DNA from: Morinoia aosen
Taxonomy: Eukaryota; Arthropoda; Malacostraca; Amphipoda; Talitridae
Assembly (NCBI GenBank): GCA_030386875.1
Contig: CM059575.1
Location: forward strand, 20,980,293-21,044,292
Length of the DNA: 64,000 bases
Reading direction: 5' to 3'
In this document: piece by piece, positions 42,688-54,785 of the stretch
Numbering within the stretch: position 1 is the first letter of the stretch
Layout: each line of letters opens with the position of its first letter
Notes under the pieces: model-generated
What the model was told of the DNA's origin: nothing
The model's database searches: none
What the model saw: only the letters and a program-made list of their open reading frames with translations
Translations under genes and position numbers: made by a program

Positions 42688-45219
42688 ATGGCTAACGTAG
42701 GAATCCTGCAGTGGAACTGCCAAGGCATCAGGGGAAAGAAAGATGAACTAATGGAAACAATAAACAACCACCAACCCAGTATAATAGCACTTCAAGAAAC
42801 AAAGCTATGGGATAACTGCCAGTTTAGAATAAACGGCTACAGTAATGTGCTACGACACCATCATTACAACAGAACCCCCCATGGAGGTGTTGGAATATAT
42901 GTCCATAGCTCAATACCTTTTTGTGAACTGAATCTACAGACTGAACTACAAAGCGTGGCCATTCAAGTAAACATAGGACAGCTGATAACCATCTGCAGCA
43001 TCTACATACCCGGTAGACAAACAGTCACAAACAAAAAACTAAATAACCTAATCCACCAACTACCGAATCCTTTCATCCTAGCCGGCGACTTCAACGGACA
43101 CAGCACCATATGGGGCTGCAAGAATACAGATAATAGGGGGAAGCTGATAGAAACTGTTATTACAAACAATAACCTTTGCCTATTAAATACCGGTTCACCC
43201 ACTAGAATAGGATACAATTCAGAATCAGCTATTGATCTGACAATTTGCTCACCTACATTGGCTGTGCTATTAGACTGGGTTGCTTTCGATTCGCCGGGTG
43301 ATAGCGATCATTGCCCAATTTTGATCACCTACCTTAACGAAAATCGTCCCAACCAACCCCCATCAACTATCTGGAACTACTCAAAAGCTAACTGGGATCT
43401 ATATTCCAATAACAATGCATGGAACAAGCCGATGTTGAACACAACAACTAATAACGAACAACTACTCACCGACTTATACCAGCGGTTCTACTCAGCAGCT
43501 GAAAAAGCCATCCCAACTTATATACCAGGAAAATACTATCCCAAACCATGGTGGACAAAAGAACTCCAAGAATCAAAAGAAGAAAGAGAAAAACTTTACA
43601 AGAAATACCACCGCAATAAAAATCTTACTAACTTAATTAACTGGAAACGAGCAAGGGCAAATCATAAATACAAAATCCGAGCAAGCAAACAGGAAACGTG
43701 GAAGAATTTCGTAAACCAACTTAATAAATATACACCAATGGCCAGAGTATACGAAACAATAAGGAAAATAAAAGGTCGAGTACAAAGAAAAGTCCATATA
43801 TTGATCAAAAACAATATACACTACAGCACAATCCCTGATATTGTGAATAAACTGGCTGAGAATTTCAGCGAAGTGTCAAGCGATCAAAGCTATTCCCCTG
43901 AATTTCAACAAATAAAAACCGCAAATGAAACTATACCGATCCATTTCAGTTCGCCAAACGTAGAAATCTATAACCAAACTTTCCATATGCATGAATTTGA
44001 ATCCGCCCTAAGAAAAACTAAAAACACATCACCAGGAAACTACAAAATAACATACGACATGATCAAACACCTAAAACTACCAGCTAAACAATACATCTTG
44101 AACACTTTTAACAAATTCTGGACAACGGGCTACTTCCCACCACAATGGCAGCACTCGATAATAATACCAATCCCAAAACCCGGGAAAGACCATAGTAAAC
44201 CAAATAACTACAGACCCATCGCACTCACGAGCTGTCTGTGCAAATTAATGGAACGAATGATCAATAATCGACTGATAGAATACTTAGATATGCACAATAT
44301 AATTAGTAAAGAGCAGTGTGGATGCAGAAAGGGGCGTAGCACTACAGATCTGGTCAGACTAGACTCAACCATAAGATTAGCATTCGCAAACAGAGAACAC
44401 TTCATCTCAGTGTTCTTCGACCTTGAAAAAGCTTACGACAGAACATGGAGATATGGGATCATACGGGATTTATTCGATATCGGACTCAGGGGCAGATTAC
44501 CAACTTTTGTCGCCAAATTCCTAGAATGTAGAACACTAAGTGTCCGAATAGACAACTATAGCTCAAATATTTACGAACAGCGAAACGGAGTCCCTCAAGG
44601 CAGTGTCCTCTCGGTCACGTTATTCGCCCTCAAAATAAACGACATAGCCAAGCAGATCCCACCGGACAACAAATTCCACCACTCACTATACGTTGACGAC
44701 TTACAAGTTGGATACCACCACCAAGACCTCAAGGTTATCCAAGACAAAATGCAATCCTGTATTAATAAAATATTTAAGTGGTCCCAAAATCATGGCTTCA
44801 AATTCTCATCCAGTAGAAGCAAAGCAATACATTTCAATACCATACCCGGACTCTTCCTCAGCCCAATACTTAAACTCAATGATGAAAACATTCAATACAC
44901 AAACTCACATAAATTCCTCGGCCTGATTTTTGATGAAAAATTGAACTGGCAACAACACATCACTGCTTTAAAGAAAAAAGGGAATGATAGCCTGAACTTA
45001 TTAAAATCAATAACAGCTCAAAGCTGGGGAGCAGACCAAACCACGATCCTCAAAATCTATCGAAGCATTACAAGATCAATCCTCGATTATGGATCAATAA
45101 TCTATAACTATGCCAGCCAAACAACTCTAAAGCCCATCGAGTCTATTACATCCGAAGCACTACGAATCGCTACAGGAGCATTCAAATCCAGCCCAATAAA
45201 TAGTCTACACATTATTTGA
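42688..45219 (+). CDS. LINE B ORF2, endonuclease and reverse transcriptase
   Basis: 843 codons to a TGA. Endonuclease (residues 1-230): L-Q-W-N-C-Q-G-I, L-Q-E-T-K-L (Glu37), G-D-F-N-G-H (Asp133), A-I-D-L-T and D-S-D-H-C-P (His208). RT: N-Y-R-P-I-A-L (about 507), F-F-D-L-E-K-A-Y-D (about 577), G-V-P-Q-G-S-V-L-S (about 634), Y-V-D-D (about 668). All catalytic residues are present. The ATG at 42688 has CACCCC before it, a fair start context. It begins 43 bases after ORF1. The frame continues in phase past the TGA into RNase H, so the stop most likely is a recent nonsense change in a polyprotein of about 1240 residues. Confidence 0.9.
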   Translation: MANVGILQWNCQGIRGKKDELMETINNHQPSIIALQETKLWDNCQFRINGYSNVLRHHHYNRTPHGGVGIYVHSSIPFCELNLQTELQSVAIQVNIGQLITICSIYIPGRQTVTNKKLNNLIHQLPNPFILAGDFNGHSTIWGCKNTDNRGKLIETVITNNNLCLLNTGSPTRIGYNSESAIDLTICSPTLAVLLDWVAFDSPGDSDHCPILITYLNENRPNQPPSTIWNYSKANWDLYSNNNAWNKPMLNTTTNNEQLLTDLYQRFYSAAEKAIPTYIPGKYYPKPWWTKELQESKEEREKLYKKYHRNKNLTNLINWKRARANHKYKIRASKQETWKNFVNQLNKYTPMARVYETIRKIKGRVQRKVHILIKNNIHYSTIPDIVNKLAENFSEVSSDQSYSPEFQQIKTANETIPIHFSSPNVEIYNQTFHMHEFESALRKTKNTSPGNYKITYDMIKHLKLPAKQYILNTFNKFWTTGYFPPQWQHSIIIPIPKPGKDHSKPNNYRPIALTSCLCKLMERMINNRLIEYLDMHNIISKEQCGCRKGRSTTDLVRLDSTIRLAFANREHFISVFFDLEKAYDRTWRYGIIRDLFDIGLRGRLPTFVAKFLECRTLSVRIDNYSSNIYEQRNGVPQGSVLSVTLFALKINDIAKQIPPDNKFHHSLYVDDLQVGYHHQDLKVIQDKMQSCINKIFKWSQNHGFKFSSSRSKAIHFNTIPGLFLSPILKLNDENIQYTNSHKFLGLIFDEKLNWQQHITALKKKGNDSLNLLKSITAQSWGADQTTILKIYRSITRSILDYGSIIYNYASQTTLKPIESITSEALRIATGAFKSSPINSLHII

Positions 45220-45225
45220 AATGAA

Positions 45226-46413
45226 ATGCCTCCCGATCTTAGGCGAAACTATCTATCCCTCTGTTATTACTACAAAATCCGAAGTCAACATGGAAACCCC
45301 GCCTTCAATTACACTGTGACGCCGAGTAACCGACTACTCTTCCAAAATAGGAAAATAACTCCAACATTCGCTATTAAAATGCAAATACTGATAGAAAAAT
45401 TTGGCCTCCGGAAAAATCGAGTTAAACCAGACTTTTCATACCGACTACTAAACATTACTACTCCCACATGGGCACTAACAAAACCAACAATAAATACCGA
45501 CCTCACTGAACTACCAAAAAACGAAACCCCTGAACACATAATCCGTCAAGAGTTTAAAAGAATGACCAAAGAAAAATATGACGGATATGTAACTATATAC
45601 ACAGACGGCTCAAGAGGAGAAAATGGCACAGGAGCGGCAGCAGTATGTGGCACCATTGTCCGCTCTGCAACGCTACCGAAAGAGGCCTCAATATACTCAG
45701 CCGAAATACATGCCATCCACTTGGCCCTTGGCATCATTAATGAAAAAAGAGATAAAAAATTCGTAATTTACTGCGACTCCTTGAGTGTCGTTAACAGCCT
45801 AAAGTACGAGACATACCATCCAGTACTACGCCGAATACAACACGACATACACGAAAAACAAAAAGGCGGCAAAGCCATCAACATATGCTGGATCCCCTCC
45901 CATGTCGGAATAGGCGATAACGATGCTGCAGACACTGCAGCCAAGAACGCAACCCAAAAAAACGAAGAATTTATCCTAATTTGCTACACAGATTGGAAAC
46001 CATTAATTCGACAAGCCGTGATTAACCAGTGGAAAACTAGGTGGGAAAATTGCAGAGACAAATTAAGGGAAATACAACCATCACCAGGAATAGAGTTGGA
46101 CTTCGGTAAAATATCACGTAAAGAGGAGATAATAGTTAACAGACTCAGAATAGGACATACACTCTTAACACATGGCTACCTGATGAATAATGAAGTACCC
46201 GATATCGCACCAGTATGCGAGCTTTGCAATAACTCAACACTAACAGTCAAACATCTAATCATAGAATGTGAAAGTCTCACCAATAGTAGAAATTGTATAA
46301 AGGCTTGCCGAACGCTACAACGACCTACCGTCGAGACGGTATTGGGACGCCAATTAGACGTTAGAGAATTGATGAACTATCTTCGTGTGATAGACGCTTA
46401 TGACCTAATTTAA
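45226..46413 (+). CDS. LINE B ORF2, RNase H and C-terminal zinc motif (after in-frame TGA)
   Basis: Same frame as the RT part. After a linker, residues 123-250 form an RNase H domain with I-Y-T-D-G-S (Asp), S-A-E-I-H-A-I (Glu), Y-C-D-S-L (Asp) and N-D-A-A-D (Asp), the full DEDD set. Then a CX2CX7HX4C tail motif (C-E-L-C-N-N-S...H-L-I-I-E-C). RNase H would degrade the RNA strand during second-strand synthesis. The ATG at 45226 is only the first Met after the TGA. Without readthrough or a repaired stop this part would not be made as part of ORF2. Confidence 0.85.
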   Translation: MPPDLRRNYLSLCYYYKIRSQHGNPAFNYTVTPSNRLLFQNRKITPTFAIKMQILIEKFGLRKNRVKPDFSYRLLNITTPTWALTKPTINTDLTELPKNETPEHIIRQEFKRMTKEKYDGYVTIYTDGSRGENGTGAAAVCGTIVRSATLPKEASIYSAEIHAIHLALGIINEKRDKKFVIYCDSLSVVNSLKYETYHPVLRRIQHDIHEKQKGGKAINICWIPSHVGIGDNDAADTAAKNATQKNEEFILICYTDWKPLIRQAVINQWKTRWENCRDKLREIQPSPGIELDFGKISRKEEIIVNRLRIGHTLLTHGYLMNNEVPDIAPVCELCNNSTLTVKHLIIECESLTNSRNCIKACRTLQRPTVETVLGRQLDVRELMNYLRVIDAYDLI

Positions 46414-46580
46414 GTGTTTTCAGCAACTTTATTTGGCAATTGACTTACATTTAATGATAAACTGTTGAATTGGGCTTTCGGTCACAGACAACATGCGTAG
46501 GGGGGAGCAACAAAGGACCCGCATCCGTGCTTTAATGTTGACTATATCAACACCCCTCATTATTATTATTATTATTATTA

Positions 46581-46591
46581 TTCTCAAACTG
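46581..46591. repeat. Target-site duplication of LINE B, right
   Basis: TTCTCAAACTG directly follows the ATT tail of LINE B. Confidence 0.85.
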
Positions 46592-49160
46592 TTGAAGTCC
46601 TTCTTCAAAAATGGCCTCAACGTATTATATCGCTTTATTAATTTTGTTAATTTGTCACTGATCAAGATCATTTTCGAAGTTCAGTGGCGATTCTCGATTT
46701 TGATGTTGGTTTCAACCTGATGACAGTGCTAGTCTAATGACGGTGTTTGTGAAAACAATAATATGAATACAAAAATACTGAAGTTAACAGGGTTAAGGGA
46801 GGGTGGATTGTTCAATTTCCTTTTCCTTTAACTTTCCTTTGTGTGTTTATAATGCATTTTGTGCTTCAAATATCGTCTTACCTTTTATTTTATGGAGCAG
46901 TTATTTGTTCCCTTGTTTTTCAATTATTGGAATGAATGTTCAGTCACTGGCGCTGAAGTTATTTTAGTTCAAGTAGCTGCACATGCGGATTGCGTTCACT
47001 TTACTTTGATCGAGTTGTAGAGACTTCCAAGCATGCATTTGGAAAAAATTGAGTTTGCCATTGCATTTGTTCTAGTTGTTTCCATTGGTAATATAACTGC
47101 ATGTTCGCTACTCTCCTTGACTTCGTAGTTGTACGATACTTCATTGTAACTTTGAAAATTATATTCCACTTGGTCAACATCAGCAAACAGCTTGCAAATG
47201 TTAATTATGTCTTGCACGGGCCTTGCTCATTTACAGTAATTTACTGTACTATTTTATGATACAATTCTATTTTATCTCAGATTAAAAGCATTGATAACGT
47301 TATTTCTTGAATTTCTCTTCATTGAACCCATACATCCTCAGTTACTTCCATTGTTACAAGAACTTTGCATTATTGCCACTTTGACCGCAATTGGTTAAAC
47401 TGAAGTTCAATATTCTACTAAATTTTAAAGTAAATTGTAGCACGCAATTTTGAAGATAGCAAATATCATTTAAGGGAAGCAAACGCTTTTTCCTCTGAAT
47501 TCTTTGAAAAATAAGTAAAAATACTTCCAGAGGGAAATAAGCTCTTGTGTTTTCACCATGGAAAATTTTTGTTAAATTTTAATTTCTTAGCCAATATTGT
47601 ACATAGAGACAAATGTGTTTTTGTTCTATTTACAATGAAAATATCTAAAATAACTAGTTGAAGTTTTTTGTTTTTGTTCTAAAAAAAATTTGACAACTAC
47701 CCGAATATTAAAAACATAGTTATTTTATTTCTCTGGAGAATGAGAAAATTTCTAATCAACTTTTCATAAAAACTTAAACTAGCATGTATAGTACTAACTT
47801 TGCTCTCCACGATGCAAAAAAAAGATCACAATAGCATTAAAACTGTAGGAGAAATTGGCCATGAAAGTCTATGACCCATATTTTGGGAAAAGATCGGTCA
47901 AAGTTACCAAGCACCATGGTGCATAGTACACATTTTCTTTATATGGTATCATTTTTTTTCATCAGAATTTTCAAACTAATACACTACTAATAAGTCTAAA
48001 ACATTTCAAATAAGTCTTCCATGGGTGTAATAAGTCACTACCACTAATAAGTCACCAATACTTGCTGTAAACTGAAGAGGGCCCCGAACCTTTTTTTCCC
48101 CGTGAAATATTCAAGAACTAGAAAGAAATTCTTCCGGAGTGAAATAAGCTCTGAGGTATTCACAGCATGTTTATAACATTCAAATAAACATTTATAGCCC
48201 ATAAAGTTGTGAGAATTTACCCACACCCCTTCCCCCACTCCCTCCCTCCACCCTGAGGCAAATTTCTTTGAATTTCTATTTCTCAGCCAATATTGTACAT
48301 AGTGACGTTTAGTTTTTTGTTCAATGCAGAATAAACATATCTACAAATTTACAAGACAGTTTTTTTAAATCGGTTCAGAATTTTTTTTTAGAAAATTTAG
48401 AATTTTTAAAACCCAGTTTATATTTTTTGCAATGAAAAAATTTCTAATCAACTTATCAAAAAACTACTTCGGAAATTTATAGTACTCACCTTGATCTTTA
48501 CGATGCAAAAAAAATTTCCTTCATAGGTGAAAAACTGTAGCTGGAATTGCCCCTCAGAGTTGAATAGCATCTTCTGCCAGAGCGAACAGCTACATTTGAT
48601 ATTCTAGGCATTTCACAGGACGGACAAGCTCAAAACCATTCACTAAGAAGGTCAAGAGACCACTAAACCTCTCTAATGAATGGACAGTTGTCTGAAAACA
48701 AAGAAACAATTTTTGCAGCAACCAACCACAGCTAAGCAGAGCCGCAGCTGGTCTCTCTGAACGCAACTGTGGGGGAGGATGCAATTTGGGGGTAATTATG
48801 GGGGTTTGGGTTGCCAACACATGACAAATTACGTTTCTATGCAATAGAAAAAGGGTTTAGGAGCATTTTCAAGCAATAATATCATTTTCAGTTTTGGGCC
48901 TAAAAAACCATTATTTGATGAAGTATTTATGAAAATTGAGTTTGTGATTACTGGTCGGTCACAGCATTATGAAAATCCCCTTCGTAGCCACTGGTGGCTC
49001 AATGTTGCTGTCAAAGTGTTGAATAGTCAATCCCACAACACCTCCACAACCGCCATAACTGTGGTTTGTTTTGTCAAGAGTTCCCTCTTCATGCCTGCAT
49101 TGAGTTTTACTAGAGTAAAATTCTTCTCGGTGTAACAGGACTCTTCGTACAACTTCCTTC
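46592..49160. repeat. WDR7 intron 6, AT-rich, with a diverged duplication
   Basis: The segment about 47485-47835 is repeated at about 48100-48520 with indels: shared AGCCAATATTGTACATAG, GAAATAAGCTCT, AAATTTCTAATCAACTT and ACGATGCAAAAAAAA. No coding function is seen. The rest of the stretch is featureless. Confidence 0.5.
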
Positions 49161-49161
49161 A

Positions 49162-49535
49162 TGGGGGACACCTGTCTTGTGTGTGTGTGTGTGTGAATAA
49201 GCGCTCACAAGGGGGAGGTGCGAGATCTGAAGCTGAAGTTTAATAGACTTTCGTTTTGCTGAGATTGAATAAGTTTTTGTTTTGTTATGTTATATTCATT
49301 TTTTTTGGTCCTCTGCTGTCCTTTTGCAGAATTTTTTACTTTTTTTGTTAGCTTTTATCTTGTACAAAAATTTCCTCACTTTTGCTGTGTCTATGTGCAG
49401 GGTGTGGGGACGCATATTGCATATAGAATCCCTTTTCTCTTAATTTCATTCTAAAATGGTACTTTCTCCTTCCAGCCTTGGGAGCACCTTGTACTGGTTA
49501 GGAAGGCTAAAACGAACATACATGTTATCTAATCT
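49162..49535 (+). repeat. Interspersed repeat family R1, copy 3
   Basis: It shares GGGGGACACCTGT, AGCGCTCACAAGG, TTTTTGTTTTGTTATGTTA, a CTGCTGTCC motif and the end GGTTAGGAAGGCTAAAAC with the other copies. A CA/GT microsatellite expanded near 49179. Confidence 0.55.
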
Positions 49536-50660
49536 AGGAATTGGAGCATCATTTGAAATGACTAGCGTAACTGAACAGTCGCGTAATTAATTTTGCATAT
49601 AATTTCATTAATTTGGAATAAAATTTCATTACCATGGTGTAAAATTCAATGACTTTGGTATATAATTTTACTATTTGGGTACTGTGTCATCTTTTCATTC
49701 GTGAGAAATTTACTACTGTTTAACATGCTCTTACACTGCTGACTCTAATGAGCATAGCAATTCAGACTGCAGCTGGCGATGAGTTAACGCCTTTTCAATT
49801 ACACTTACTTGCATTGGTGTATCTGTTATTGTTGGCATGTTTGTTTTTCCTAGGTTTGACTCACAGCTTATTCGTCCTTCTTAGTTCCTGATGGTGACTA
49901 ACCAAAGCAAGTGGGCAGTGAGATGGACAATGGGGATGACAATGTTAAGTGTGCATGTCTAGTGTAGATTCTCTTCTAATGATAAACGTTGGCATATCTC
50001 GAGTTCTGCCGTAACTGTCTCCTGCCTGCCGAATTTCTGTTGCGCAAGAATTTTTTGAACATTGCAATGAGAAAATTCTTCAACTAATGAAGGAATTTAT
50101 GGATTTCTGCCGCTTAAGATATTACTCGTACGCTTTTGAAATTGCTGAAAAATCCGTGGAATGTTGACAATGGAGAAATATATAACTTTCTATTGCCAAA
50201 TTAGTTTCAGAATTTCTAGCGTTGTACACCATAAGATTTGCCAACGCCTTAACCTTGTACTCGTGTGCCATTGCTGTGCTCGTTAGGACGCACTTTGCCA
50301 TCTCCAGTTGTTTCTTTTCTTTGATGTTGTTTTCTTAATGTATAACTTGGTTTCACCTTAGTTAGGTAGAATTCATCTCATTTGTATCTCGTACCTCCTA
50401 TACCTGTTGATTTCCTTCCAACGTCTCCTAGAATACCATTGGAAAAGGTTTGTACATTGTTCATGTTAGTGGTTGGTAATATTGAATCGCGGTGTTCCTT
50501 TTCTTCTTGGTCATTAATATATTTTATGTCCAACCCTGCTTTTTGCTTGAATCAAAAATTTGAAAATAAAAATTGTATCTGAAGTTTAATGAAGTTATTT
50601 TGTAGCATCTTTTCATTGTAATTTTACGTAATGTTGTCATGAAGATGGTGTTATTAGAAA
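49536..50660. other. Intron 6 stretch, no feature recognised
   Basis: No repeat, frame or RNA gene was recognised. Confidence 0.4.
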
Positions 50661-50663
50661 GCA

Positions 50664-51745
50664 AGGGAAACACTCCTACACACGGTGTGCGTGATGTTCC
50701 AAGACATGACACACTCCTACACACGGTGTGCATGATGTTCCAAGACATGACACACTCCTACACACGGTGTGCGTGAGGTTCCAAGACATGACATGCTCCT
50801 ACACATGGTGTGCATGATGTTCCAAGACATGACACTCCTGCACATGGTGTGCGTGATGTTCCAAGACATGACATGCTCCTACACATGGTGTGCATGATGT
50901 TCCAAGACATGACACTCCTGCACATGGTGTGCGCGATGTTCCAAGATATGACACACTCCTACACACGTGCGTGATGTTCCAAGACATGACATGCTCCTAC
51001 ACACGGTGTGTGTGATGTTCCAAGACATGACACACTCCTACACACGGTGTGCGTGATGTTCCAAGACATGACATGCTCCTACACACGGTGTGCATGATGT
51101 TCCAAGACATGACATGCTCCTACACACGGTGTGTGTGTGTGATGTTCCAAGACATGACACACTCCTACACCTAGTGTGCGTGATGTTCCAAGACATGACA
51201 CACTCCTTCACATGGTGTGTGGGATGTTCCAAGACATGACACACTCCTACACACGGTGTGCGTGATGTTCCAAGACATGACATGCTCCTACACACGGTGT
51301 GCATGATGTTCCAAGACATGACATTCTCCTACACACGGTGTGTGTGTGATGTTCCAAGACATGACATTCTCCTACACACGGTGTGTGTGTGTGATGTTCC
51401 AAGACATGACACACTCCTACACACGGTGTGCGTGATGTTCCAAGACATGACATGCTCCTACACACGGTGTGCATGATGTTCCAAGACATGACATGCTCCT
51501 ACACACGGTGTGTGTGTGTGATGTTCCAAGACATGACACACTCCTACACCCAGTGTGCGTGATGTTCCAAGACATGACACACTCCTTCACATGGTGTGTG
51601 GGATGTTCCAAGACATGACACACTCCTACACACAGTGTGCATGATGTTCCAAGACATGACACTCCTTCACATGATGTGCGTGATGTTCCAAGACATGACA
51701 CGCTCCTACACATGGTGTGTGTGATGTTCCAAGACATGATACACT
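50664..51745. repeat. Minisatellite, about 41-45-bp unit, abutting exon 7
   Basis: About 25 units share GATGTTCCAAGACATGACAC and TCCTACACACGGTGTG. Length differences come from GT expansion and loss of a few bases. Larger blocks also recur (51020-51240 resembles 51410-51620). The array ends 22 bases before the exon 7 acceptor. Confidence 0.85.
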
Positions 51746-51767
51746 AATTCGCTGCAATTTGTTACAG

Positions 51768-51858
51768 TTGTGTGGTGGGCACCAAAGAATTTCACCGGAA
51801 GCAGGCAGACGATGCAAGCCCAATTCTAATCGGAATCTGCAAAGCGCCGTCGGCTAAC
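51768..51858 (+). CDS. WDR7: WDR7 coding exon 7 (residues 285-315)
   Basis: The acceptor is GTTACAG (ends 51767) and the donor is GTAAGT at 51859, phase 0. Its first base completes the split Asn codon of exon 6, and the frame reads C-V-V-G-T-K-E-F-H-R-K-Q, then D-A-S-P-I-L-I-G-I. It occupies the poorly conserved linker of WDR7 between the Y-I-Y-K-L-P segment and the next blade, so support comes mainly from phase, good splice sites and the K-E-F-H...P-I pattern of arthropod homologues. Confidence 0.75.
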
Positions 51859-52257
51859 GTAAGTGCTATGTTGTGTCTAGCCTCATCATTCGTTTTCACA
51901 CACGGTCGTTTGCATACACGTTATGATTTATCACAGTTTATCTATCATCGGCTGTGCAGTCGATGTTTGTGAAAATGAAATTTGTTCTGGTACTTTACCG
52001 TTGGAATTTATGCTATAAATTGTTTTTGAGGATGATTAAATATCAGGATTTTCGCAAATGTTACGTGTTGCCAACTGCCAGGCAATAGCGTTATCGTCGC
52101 TCATTATTAGGAAATTTACAGAAATATTCATTAATTCGATTTCCCCAACAGTTATGTGATAATTTATAAAAAAATTTGAACGATGCTGGTGATGGATGGA
52201 ATGGTGATCAAAATGGGTGTGGTTTGCAGGCAATTTTTTTTATCATATATTATGTGT

Positions 52258-52750
52258 TTTTTTTAGGTATGTTATTGATGGATATTTTTTGATTTATTAT
52301 TAGGTAATAGGTTTTGATATCTTATTAGGCAACATTTGTTGATTTATTATTAGGCGATATTTTTGGATACATTATAAGGTGATATTTCATGACTCCCTTG
52401 CGTGGCTCAGCCACGTCAGATCAAGCAATAGACTCTACCTCATTGACGTTTGTCGCTACTGTACAAAAACAAAGAAATTGGCCCTAATGCATGGTGTTGG
52501 TCTCTTGTCATACATGACTGGAAATTGTCTAATGTTTTTGGTCACTACTCTGCACAAATGGAAAGTCTCCCTGATGAATGACTATCAACACAAAAATATA
52601 TGGTGTTGCTGAGTAAATGATGTTATCATGATAACACCAAAAATTAAAAATCGCCCTTAGTGTGTGTCATTCACAAATATAAAAATTGCCCTTGATAAAT
52701 GGTGTTCGTCACTATCAGTACAAAAATGAGAATTGTCCCTAGTGTCAAAG
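52258..52750. repeat. Degenerate tandem repeats in intron 7
   Basis: About four 36-bp units with GATTTATTATTAGG occupy 52258-52385. They pass into about five loose units of about 60 bp with GGTGTTGGTC, CACTACT..ACAAAAAT and AATTGCCCTA until 52750. Confidence 0.5.
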
Positions 52751-53870
52751 TTTGTTTTTTAAAAACGAATGAAATTCTTGTGCTAAATTTTACTTTGATC
52801 TTCACTTTTCAAAAATAAACCAGAATCATGCTACAAGCTTGGACATGTTAGTTTTTACAAAATATGAGAAAGGAGCTTTAGATGTTTCAAATTTAGCAAA
52901 GATAGGTGTAGGTGCTAATATAACTACACTAAATGCTCAGCACAACCCAACACAATGGTTCAGTAGACGCTACATTGATTTAAAACTCTTTGAAATAAAT
53001 GTTTCTTACTTTTTGCATGTTAAGGAAGTCTAGTGTCATGTTCATGCGTTTCATTAATTGTTTCATGTAGGAAATATTAATTTATCTTTAAATGATATAA
53101 ATATATTTACGAGTATGTATTTTGTAGATACATGCGATCTAGTGAGAGTTTTACCCTCATTATTAGTATTGTAGTGGCTTCATTTTTGGCATTAGGAGTG
53201 ATTTGTTGAACTCCTCAACTGCGGTCAATTACAGCCAAGTTCAGTATTAAATTCAAATGGAATTTAATTTCAATTTTCAACATTGAAAAAAGCAAAAGAA
53301 TGAGTGCTTTCAACAAAATGAACAGAAATTCAGCAAATTCATTTATAATAAGCAATTTTCATTTTTGTATTAAAAGCGATTAATTTCATTTAGTAGCGAC
53401 TATTTTGATATCTGGATGCAAAGCGACCAATTTCCTTTGTGGTTACATTTTTATTCAAGGGCCTGTTAAAATTAGGTTAGTGATAAGTGGGTCACTCCTA
53501 TCATGGAAATCCCCGTGACCACCGGTGGGTCACCAAGAAGTCAACGTGTTGAGTGAACTAGACTTTCATTCAACGGTTTCCTTGGGTTGTGTTGAGCATT
53601 TAGTTTAACCTTGTTACATTTGAGACTTTTATTGCTCCTTCATTGTTATAAACTTACAACTGCAATGTTATGTCATGGCTTTAGTTTATTATGAGATTTT
53701 AAGTTAAATTTAGCAAATCAAAGATCAAGTTTTTTCGTGTTGTGTTGAGTGTGTGAGCTGACGTTCTTGGCATTTCTTCCCGCCCCCAAACTTTTTCCAT
53801 TCTATTCTTCTTTGTTATTTTTGTGATTTTCCCGTGTTCAAGAAGGCGTTCATGTGAAATCCATCGTCAT
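52751..53870. other. Intron 7 stretch, no feature recognised
   Basis: Mostly featureless. About 53500-53530 (GAAATCCCCGTGACCACCGG) resembles 48971-49000 (GAAAATCCCCTTCGTAGCCA), a possible second small interspersed repeat. Confidence 0.3.
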
Positions 53871-53871
53871 T

Positions 53872-54110
53872 GTTGAAATCATCTGCCATTAAATTTTATT
53901 TATGTTTCAAAGTCTGTTTAATGTCATGCGTCATATCTTCTGGCATAAAATTTGATTTATATTTTTCAGTCTGTTAGATGTTATGCACAATATCTTCTGG
54001 CATAAAATTTTACTAATATGTTTCACGGTCTATTTTAATGTCATGCATGATATCTTCTAGCATAAAATTTTACTTATATTTTTCAGTCTGTTAGATCACA
54101 GACTTGATAT
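53872..54110. repeat. Four-copy tandem repeat, about 62 bp, intron 7
   Basis: Units share ATATCTTCTGGCATAAAATT and TTCAGTCTGTTAGATGTTAT. Confidence 0.65.
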
Positions 54111-54394
54111 TCCCGATTGTTTCTCCATATTAGTAATCATTATCTGTTACCATCTTTGTATTGTTGATCTGAAGATTATTTTGCTATGACACGAGTTCGG
54201 TATTGCACAGGATATTCTCAATTGTTACGCTACGTTCTTCTTCCAATAAAAGTTTATAAAATTGCTTCTGATAAGTATGTGACACCAAATGATCCTTCTT
54301 GTGTTTCTATTAATATTAGTATGATATTTAAATCAAAGGTTGTCATGTAGCATGGATGGTGCGTGTTCTGTTGTTGTGATAACGCTAACTGTAA

Positions 54395-54785
54395 GATGTC
54401 AGCTCATCTTCCGTGTGTAGACAATCAGCTACTTGCACGATCACAGTAAACACACCAGCTGCCCCATAATTCTGACACTGAACAGGTCACACCACCGTAA
54501 ATGCACCAGCTGCCCCCACAATTCTGACAAAGAACAGCTCCTGTAAACACACCAGCTGCCCCCCACGATTCTGACAACAAGCAGCTTGCATAAACACACT
54601 AGTTGCCCTCTCAATTCTTACAACAAACAGCTTGCATTGCCTGTAAACACACCAGCTTCCCTCCACAATTTAGACAACAAACAGCTCCTGTAAGCACACC
54701 CGCTGCCTCCACAATGTTGGCAACGAACAGCTCGCACCGCCTGTAATCACACACCAGCTGCCCCCACAATTACAACACTAAACAG
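54395..54785 (+). repeat. Tandem repeat of the exon 8 acceptor region, about 45-bp unit
   Basis: About seven units read CACACCAGCTGCCCCCACAA, then TTCTGACAACAAACAG and CTC or CTT. The final unit ends ACTAAACAG|CTCTCG at 54785, the acceptor used for exon 8. Upstream units keep the AACAG (near 54485, 54537, 54584, 54631, 54676 and 54729). The left 100 bases (54395-54492) are also present as a copy in intron 9 (58110-58213). Confidence 0.75.

Larger units (their letters stand above)
39593..46580 (+). mobile_element. LINE B: full-length I-group non-LTR retrotransposon
   Basis: The element is flanked by an 11-bp direct repeat TTCTCAAACTG (39582-39592 and 46581-46591), a target-site duplication, so both ends are known. 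It has a 508-bp 5' UTR, ORF1 (40101-42644), a 43-bp spacer, ORF2 with endonuclease and RT (42688-45219), RNase H (45226-46413) and a 3' UTR ending in (ATT)n at about 46559-46580. The RNase H domain and ATT tail fit the I/Nimb/Ingi group. The only lesion seen in coding sequence is one TGA (45217-45219). It sits in WDR7 intron 6 in the sense direction. Confidence 0.9.
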
